64,000 nucleotides of DNA from Halobacteriales archaeon QS_4_66_20 (GTDB taxonomy: Archaea > Halobacteriota > Halobacteria > Halobacteriales > Haloarculaceae), in assembly GCA_003021015.1 (NCBI GenBank), contig PXRK01000002.1:1-64000 (forward strand), given 5' to 3'. Positions 59,753-64,000 of this stretch are shown here, one piece after another. Under the pieces are notes generated by a model. It was not told the origin of the DNA and searched no databases. It worked only from the letters and a program-made list of their open reading frames with translations. How positions within the stretch are numbered: position 1 is the first letter of the stretch; every line of letters starts with the position of its first letter. The translations under genes were made by a program, and so were the position numbers.

Positions 59753-60925
59753 CTACTCCGGCGACACCCACCGAGAAGTCCCCCGATCCTGCAGCTGCCC
59801 ATTCTCGACGGTCTGGAACGTCAGCCGCATTTCACCGTCGTAGGCTTCAAGCGCCGTATACCCACGCCCCACACCAGCGTTCGGAGCGACTTGACCGATC
59901 TCAACTTGCCCCTGGTCAAACACCTCGCCATTCCGCTGTTCTACGGTCACGTCGACAGTCACGTCACGTGCCACAGCTCGCCCATTGTTGACCGCGATCA
60001 CTTCAAGCCCGAACTCCCAGAATGGCCGGTCGTCGTCGATGGCGCGACGGGCATTCCACCCAGTATTCAATACAGGCGAATCGTGGATCGGGAAGATCTC
60101 GGGACTCGCACCCTGCAGACGATCCGGAACCTCACCGATCCGCCAGCCGGGAGCCGTCGTCTCGGCGTAGTAGTAACTATCACCCTCGTACTGGTAGGAC
60201 TGCCCAGAAATCGAGTCCGCCCCCAGGACACCAAGCGCCATGTGCTGTTGGTCGTAGAAGGCGAGGACCACCGAACCGAGATTCATCGCATCGAGTAACT
60301 CCGCTAGGAGGACCGTCGTATCTTCACAGTCACCCTCGGTCGATTCCATGGTTTCGACGGGATACGCGGTATACTGTGAAATGCCGGCCCCGATTTCATC
60401 ACGCGTGTATTCGAGACTCTGGACGAACCGCATCGCGTGATTTGCTTTCTCCCCCGTGGTTTCTCCAACCTGTTCGAAGTAGTTCGCAGTCGCAAGCATC
60501 GAAAACCTGTCGTGCGGATCACTGGCGTACCGGCCCCACTCTCCGTCATGCCGCGGGCGTGATTCGTAGTAGTCGACGAGCCCTTCCGGAATCTCGGTGG
60601 ACATTCGATGGGTCTCGCCGGACAACTCGTAACTGAACTCACTCTCGTAGGTATCTGCACCGTCGACCTCCGGCGCAGTGTGCCCTTCCAACGTCCAGAC
60701 GTACACCGGCGGCATCGAGGCTCTGTCTTCCTTCGATTCCTGGTCAGTCTCTGTCGGAGTTGGCTGCTCACGTGATTCTCCTGGCGGATCAGACGAGTCA
60801 GCCTGACCCTCAGGTTGACGATTATTCTCTCCATCTTCACCGAGCAGATCGGTCGCAATCGCACACCCTGAAGTAGAGGCTATCCCCGCTGACCCAATTG
60901 CCGCGAGCACGCGACGGCGCTTCAT
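59753..60925 (-). CDS. exported lipoprotein with a transglutaminase-like domain
   Basis: A 390-residue protein. Arg-rich KRRRVLAAIGSAGIASTSGC is a Tat-type signal with lipobox cysteine near residue 21. A polar linker (to about 70) follows. The transglutaminase-like core is recognisable as SMLATANYFEQVGETTGEKA, then MESTEGDCEDTTVLLAELLD with the candidate nucleophile cysteine near 200 and FYDQQHMALGVLG with the candidate histidine. A C-terminal beta-sandwich (VIAVNNGRAVARDVTVDVTV) ends it. Such lipoproteins may process peptides at the surface. Stop of the upstream gene overlaps its start (ATGA). Confidence 0.75.
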   Translation of the reverse strand: MKRRRVLAAIGSAGIASTSGCAIATDLLGEDGENNRQPEGQADSSDPPGESREQPTPTETDQESKEDRASMPPVYVWTLEGHTAPEVDGADTYESEFSYELSGETHRMSTEIPEGLVDYYESRPRHDGEWGRYASDPHDRFSMLATANYFEQVGETTGEKANHAMRFVQSLEYTRDEIGAGISQYTAYPVETMESTEGDCEDTTVLLAELLDAMNLGSVVLAFYDQQHMALGVLGADSISGQSYQYEGDSYYYAETTAPGWRIGEVPDRLQGASPEIFPIHDSPVLNTGWNARRAIDDDRPFWEFGLEVIAVNNGRAVARDVTVDVTVEQRNGEVFDQGQVEIGQVAPNAGVGRGYTALEAYDGEMRLTFQTVENGQLQDRGTSRWVSPE

Positions 60926-61278
60926 GCAGCCTCGGCCTCCGCCTGGTATCGCTCGGCTCCACTCGAGGGACTGACGTTGAAATCGACGCGGCGACTCTGA
61001 CCTTCCTCGATCTCGACCACCTGGCTGTAGTCGTCGAGCACATTCCCGTTCCCGTCGTAGGTCGTTACCGTCACCTCAACGTCGCCGGTATCACCCTCGT
61101 TGGCGACGAGCACTTGTATCTCGACACTTCCAGTGAGCGCGTCCCCGAGACTCTGGCCCGATCGCGTATCGGTCACACGGGGCTCAGGACCGCCAGTAAG
61201 CGATTCGAGAGCGGAACACCCGGCCAGGGGAACGAGTGCGAGCGCGGCACACACCGACCGTCGTGAAGGGCGCGGCAT
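60922..61278 (-). CDS. small exported lipoprotein
   Basis: A 118-residue protein. RPSRRSVCAALALVPLAGCS is a Tat-like signal with lipobox LAGC near residue 21. The mature part is one beta-sandwich of FxLYD/CARDB type (VEIQVLVANEGDTGDVEVTV, QVVEIEEGQSRRVDFNVSPS). Co-translated with the transglutaminase-like lipoprotein, so the two likely act together on the cell surface. Confidence 0.7.
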   Translation of the reverse strand: MPRPSRRSVCAALALVPLAGCSALESLTGGPEPRVTDTRSGQSLGDALTGSVEIQVLVANEGDTGDVEVTVTTYDGNGNVLDDYSQVVEIEEGQSRRVDFNVSPSSGAERYQAEAEAA

Positions 61279-61360
61279 ACCTGCCCGTACGAGCGCTCCC
61301 TGATAAAATTCCTGACCACCGTCAGACTATGAAAACACCCACCCGCATGCGGGTGGGGGG

Positions 61361-61960
61361 TCACAACCCAACATCGGCAAACGCCCCGTCGACGACCTCG
61401 GGCGTCGGCGCGTTAAGATACGGCTCGATCGCCGCGAAGGAATCCCAGCCGCCGACCTGCATCACCACCCGCGGATTCATGTTCTCGTCCACTAACAGCC
61501 GTTGCGCGAACCGCCGCCGAAGATCGTGCGAACTCACGTGCTGAAAATCCTCGTCGCCCGTCGCGTCGGCGGCGGCCTCGGCGGTCCGCTTCACCACCGC
61601 CCGCACGCCGCGCTCGGTCAGCTCGACGAACGGATCGCGGGGCGCAATGTTCTCGGCATTCTGGAACTGCTGAAGCGACCGCTCAACGTCGGCCGGCAGG
61701 TACGCATCTCGTGGCTTCCCGCCGTTCCCCGTCGTGTCCTTCCCCTCCGGCACCCGAAGCCGATACTGGCCGCTGTCGGTCTCGGAAACCCCGCTCGGCG
61801 TCACCTGCGGAATCTCGAAGGCCCGAAGCCCGACCCTCGCACCGAGTTGAATGATCACGTCGTCGCGGTAGCTCGCGGCGGCCCGTCGCAACTCCGCGAT
61901 CTCCGCGTCAGTCAGCCAGACTTTCGTTTCGTTTTCGGCTGCTGTGGCCTCTAATCGCAT
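61361..61960 (-). CDS. short tyrosine recombinase
   Basis: A 199-residue catalytic domain without the N-terminal core-binding domain. Catalytic arginine is in GARVGLRAFEIPQV near residue 45, lysine in PEGKDTTGNGGKPRDAYLP near 75, the HxxR box SSHDLRRRFAQRL near 150, and GGWDSFAAIEPYL near 175 with the tyrosine nucleophile. Short archaeal recombinases of this type occur in haloviruses. It marks the right part of the element. A palindrome copy abuts its stop codon. TATA-like TATTATATC upstream. Confidence 0.85.
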   Translation of the reverse strand: MRLEATAAENETKVWLTDAEIAELRRAAASYRDDVIIQLGARVGLRAFEIPQVTPSGVSETDSGQYRLRVPEGKDTTGNGGKPRDAYLPADVERSLQQFQNAENIAPRDPFVELTERGVRAVVKRTAEAAADATGDEDFQHVSSHDLRRRFAQRLLVDENMNPRVVMQVGGWDSFAAIEPYLNAPTPEVVDGAFADVGL

Positions 61961-62129
61961 GGCACTTTGTTTACTTTCCTACGTATTATATCTAGTGGTA
62001 GAGACGAATCGGCGTGGTTGCCGGCGTGATCGGCGCGGATTGCAGCCCAAATAAACGCACTCGATTCCGACTTCTATGACAAGTCGTCATTGTGTATTCT
62101 TTGCCAACAGACTCGAAATTAGGCTGCCT
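61961..62129 (-). other. intergenic region at the right end of the element
   Basis: AT-rich towards 62129. Holds the promoter of the short recombinase (ACGTATTATATCTAG near 61981-61995). I see no attachment repeat matching the left edge. Confidence 0.35.
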
Positions 62130-62261
62130 TCAATCCTCTACTCTCTCTTCTAACTCAGAGACACGACTTCTTAAATCTTCAAGCTCACTTCTCAGCTCGT
62201 CAATGTGGTCTTCTGTCGCTACTGCTTTTCCATTGATGTAGGCAAATTCATCGTCTGCCAT
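62130..62261 (-). CDS. small coiled-coil protein, 43 residues
   Basis: The minus strand encodes MADDEFAYINGKAVATEDHI then DELRSELEDLRSRVSELEER and VED. Leu/Val heptads in the second half form a short coiled coil. Codon use is AT-rich, unlike the core chromosome but like its neighbours here. Confidence 0.55.
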   Translation of the reverse strand: MADDEFAYINGKAVATEDHIDELRSELEDLRSRVSELEERVED

Positions 62262-62275
62262 TACAATACTAAGCT

Positions 62276-62824
62276 CTATTGCCCGCCACTTGAATCTGAG
62301 CCACCGTCTTCTGACTCCTCTTCAGTGTCGCTAAGACGTGTAGTTGGTTGATCGGCATAGGTATGACACTCGTAAGATCCACCACCAAAATCGTGCCGCT
62401 CCATCTCAATATACCCTTCATTTGGATTGTAATCCATTGCGAATCGATCAATAATGTCTCGACCGAGAAGATTGGCATCAATCCCAGGGATCACGTCTAT
62501 GGCTGGCTTGTGTTCAATATGCAAACTCCAGATATCTCGATCTCGATGCTCTTCTTCAAAAGCGAGGAGTGTTTGGTCCTTGATCACATATCGATCTGTC
62601 TCACCACCAACTCCATGAGAACTATCCCCGATAATATCAATCTCGGGAGGAGCGAGATCTGGATGAATACCGAGTTGAGCACTCGCAACCTTTCCGAGTG
62701 AAGTGATATCAGCTCCCGTATCGACGATAAACGGAAGCTCGTATGAGGTACCGAGAGTCGGGAAAATAATCGTGGCTGTGATCTGCGGTTGGCCGCCCCC
62801 TGGTGGTACCTCAGCGCGACACAT
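62276..62824 (-). CDS. retropepsin-like aspartic protease-fold protein
   Basis: A 182-residue protein. PFIVDTGADITSLGKVASAQ near residue 32 contains the DTGA catalytic loop of clan AA proteases. DANLLGRDIIDRFAMDYNPN near 118 is the second hydrophobic-Gly motif typical of the family, and between them is HGVGGETDRYVIKD, the flap region. One DTG per chain implies a homodimer. The C-terminus is acidic and disordered. No signal peptide. Target unknown. AT-rich and probably foreign. Confidence 0.75.
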   Translation of the reverse strand: MCRAEVPPGGGQPQITATIIFPTLGTSYELPFIVDTGADITSLGKVASAQLGIHPDLAPPEIDIIGDSSHGVGGETDRYVIKDQTLLAFEEEHRDRDIWSLHIEHKPAIDVIPGIDANLLGRDIIDRFAMDYNPNEGYIEMERHDFGGGSYECHTYADQPTTRLSDTEEESEDGGSDSSGGQ

Positions 62825-62826
62825 TC

Positions 62827-63102
62827 CTAATAGAGCATCGATTGACCAGGCTCGGGGACGGCCGTAATGTAGGCACCGTTGTATTCTGTTTGAACGTGGT
62901 CGATGAACACGCGTAGTTCTCCGATATCTGTCTCGTCTGTACTGTCTACAACCTGCTTGTTCGCGATCGCGATGGTTCGTCCGCCGTACTGTTCCCGCAG
63001 CTCGTCCTCGTGGGTGAGGTAGTGATCGATGTTTTCCCGACGAACCTGCTGCCGATTATCCACGAGTTCCCTAAGCTCGTGCTTATCTAACTGGACTGGC
63101 AT
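62827..63102 (-). CDS. uncharacterised protein (DUF5678-like), partner of the protease
   Basis: A 91-residue protein. HELRELVDNRQQVRRENIDH is a helix, and LREQYGGRTIAIANKQVVDS then FIDHVQTEYNGAYITAVPEP is an alpha/beta part. The phrase YxGxxIAIxNxQVV recalls DUF5678, which is often encoded next to retropepsin-like genes. Two bases separate it from the protease start, so they form an operon. It may be the substrate or an inhibitor. Confidence 0.65.
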   Translation of the reverse strand: MPVQLDKHELRELVDNRQQVRRENIDHYLTHEDELREQYGGRTIAIANKQVVDSTDETDIGELRVFIDHVQTEYNGAYITAVPEPGQSMLY

Positions 63103-63292
63103 GGTGGTTTTATCCGTGTCGCCTGTCTTGCGCTCTCCGCTACAACGTAGTCAACACCTTTACTCTGTACTTGCCTGGGTTAAATACTTTGCCTGCAAAA
63201 TTCATATCTAATACGAAACTTTCTGGCCAATGTGAGGAAATAACCTGGATCTACAAATTGGAAGATAGTACCGCATCCGAATTGGGGTAGAG
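63103..63292 (-). other. intergenic region upstream of the protease pair
   Basis: AT-rich, with AAATACTTTG and TTCATATCTAATACG as TATA candidates. No gene is seen. Confidence 0.35.
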
Positions 63293-64000
63293 TTAGACAT
63301 CGACCACTATATCAGTCACACCGACCTGGAGCCGCAGCTCGGAGAGTTCCCTGCCGTCGAGCGTCACGGCCTGTCGCGCCAGTGGGTCGAGTGAGACGCT
63401 CGTCGAATCCACAATGTCGCCCGTACTCGGGTCCGCGAGCGCAACCACGCGCTCCGCAAGCGCGCCCCCGACGTTCGCAACCCACACGTGCGTCCCGCTC
63501 CCGTCGCGGGCGTAGATCACGCCCCCAACGCGCGCCTCTGTCGCCGGCGCGGCCGCGGTCGCACCCGTGGCCGTCGCGTCCACGTCGTCGGGAAGATCGT
63601 CCCAGTGGATCGCATACCGGTACTCGCCGATCGCAAAGGTGTGCAACCCGACCGGCCGGAACCTTCCCGAGTCGATCACGCCGACGAGCCCCCCGGAGTT
63701 CCCGGCTGTGTCCCGGTTCTCGTCGACGGTGTACTCAATCATGTCATTGTACAGCTCGCCGCGAAAGTTCGCATCGACTGATTCCCGCTCGACTGTCCCA
63801 CCGAGGAGCCCCGTCCGCGCCCCGTCGATCACCACTCGGTCCCCCGAGGACGGACTCACCGACGAGCCGACACTCCCCACACCGAGCGCCTGCGTACTCC
63901 GCGCGACCGACTCGGAGACCCGGATCACGGCCCAGTCGCTCGACCCGGCCCCGCCGATCGTTGACGCCTCAGAGACGACGCCGATGGGTTCCTCGGGCTG
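63293..64000 (-). CDS. trypsin-like serine protease, N-terminus outside the window
   Basis: The frame is open to the window edge (236 codons including the stop), so the start lies beyond 64000. SSDWAVIRVSESVARS near the edge contains the likely catalytic aspartate, and RDTAGNSGGLVGVIDSGRFR contains the catalytic serine in GNSGG. The catalytic histidine would lie outside. After the protease core comes an Ala-rich linker (near DVDATATGATAAAPAT), then a beta-rich domain ending LRLQVGVTDIVVDV. Whether it belongs to the same accessory island as the retropepsin gene cannot be told. Confidence 0.7.
   Translation of the reverse strand, partial: QPEEPIGVVSEASTIGGAGSSDWAVIRVSESVARSTQALGVGSVGSSVSPSSGDRVVIDGARTGLLGGTVERESVDANFRGELYNDMIEYTVDENRDTAGNSGGLVGVIDSGRFRPVGLHTFAIGEYRYAIHWDDLPDDVDATATGATAAAPATEARVGGVIYARDGSGTHVWVANVGGALAERVVALADPSTGDIVDSTSVSLDPLARQAVTLDGRELSELRLQVGVTDIVVDV

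Larger units (their letters stand above)
53813..61358. repeat. dispersed G/C palindrome at element gene boundaries
   Basis: A palindrome of the form CCACCCGCATGCGGGTGG with extra C or G runs occurs at about 53813-53834, 53852-53868 (variant), 54146-54170, 55102-55122, 55919-55942, 56842-56863, 59701-59719 and 61336-61360. All copies lie between the two recombinase genes, at gene ends or in gaps. On the minus strand several are translated as the C-terminal HPDAGG or HPHAGGG of the gene that ends there. Confidence 0.8.

Overview
The window is chromosomal DNA of a halophilic archaeon (class Halobacteria). The evidence is strong G/C bias at third codon positions, very acidic proteins, leaderless genes with a TATA box about 26 bases before the start codon, and archaeal markers: two FtsZ paralogues, TFB, SecE, Spt5, archaeal D-aminoacyl-tRNA deacylase, F420-dependent oxidoreductase and a PGF-CTERM surface protein. 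I cannot name the genus.

Layout. 1-7.0 kb: small haloarchaeal genes, an FAD/NAD oxidoreductase, uvrB and a Tat-exported CARDB-type surface protein. 7.1-13.7 kb: F420 oxidoreductase, lipoate ligase-like protein, endonuclease IV, a folate/thymidylate operon (pterin dehydratase, thymidylate synthase, dihydrofolate reductase), a methyltransferase and an uncharacterised gene. 13.7-21.0 kb: the conserved block ncsA, ftsZ2, cdrS, cdrL, then tRNA-Tyr, a degenerate CobD-like protein and minD2 with its partner gene. 21.0-28.0 kb: a seven-gene type IV pilus-like operon (secretion ATPase, membrane platform, five pilin-like proteins). 28.1-40.6 kb: a 5'-nucleotidase, hydantoinase A/B, a RecJ-like nuclease, tfb, an EtfD-like membrane iron-sulfur protein and dtdA. 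40.8-43.7 kb: ftsZ1, secE, spt5. 43.8-50.1 kb: a dipeptide ABC transporter operon. 50.2-52.4 kb: small genes and a response regulator. 52.7 kb to at least 62.0 kb: an integrated mobile element with two tyrosine recombinases, a tightly overlapping operon containing a sliding clamp (PCNA) and a Cas4-like nuclease, and a regulator switch with three operator sites. 62.1-64.0 kb: an AT-richer accessory stretch with a retropepsin-like protein and a serine protease cut by the window edge.

Main observations. (1) At least nine short inverted-repeat elements, most of them 108-109 bp, are flanked by 3-bp target duplications of the form TNA. Several sit exactly in the TGA stop codon of a gene, so the insertion rebuilds the stop. 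They have different ends, but two of the types share an internal core. (2) Heptamers of the form GTCTKAC lie in the promoter regions of cdrS-ftsZ2, cdrL and ftsZ1, which suggests one division regulon reaching both FtsZ genes. (3) The 3' ends of tRNA-Tyr and spt5 are each duplicated a short distance downstream, as expected for scars of lost integrative elements. (4) The 52.7-61.9 kb element carries a private palindrome at gene boundaries, which is read as a C-terminal HPxAGGG peptide in several proteins. (5) The CobD-like protein lacks the lysine that binds pyridoxal phosphate.
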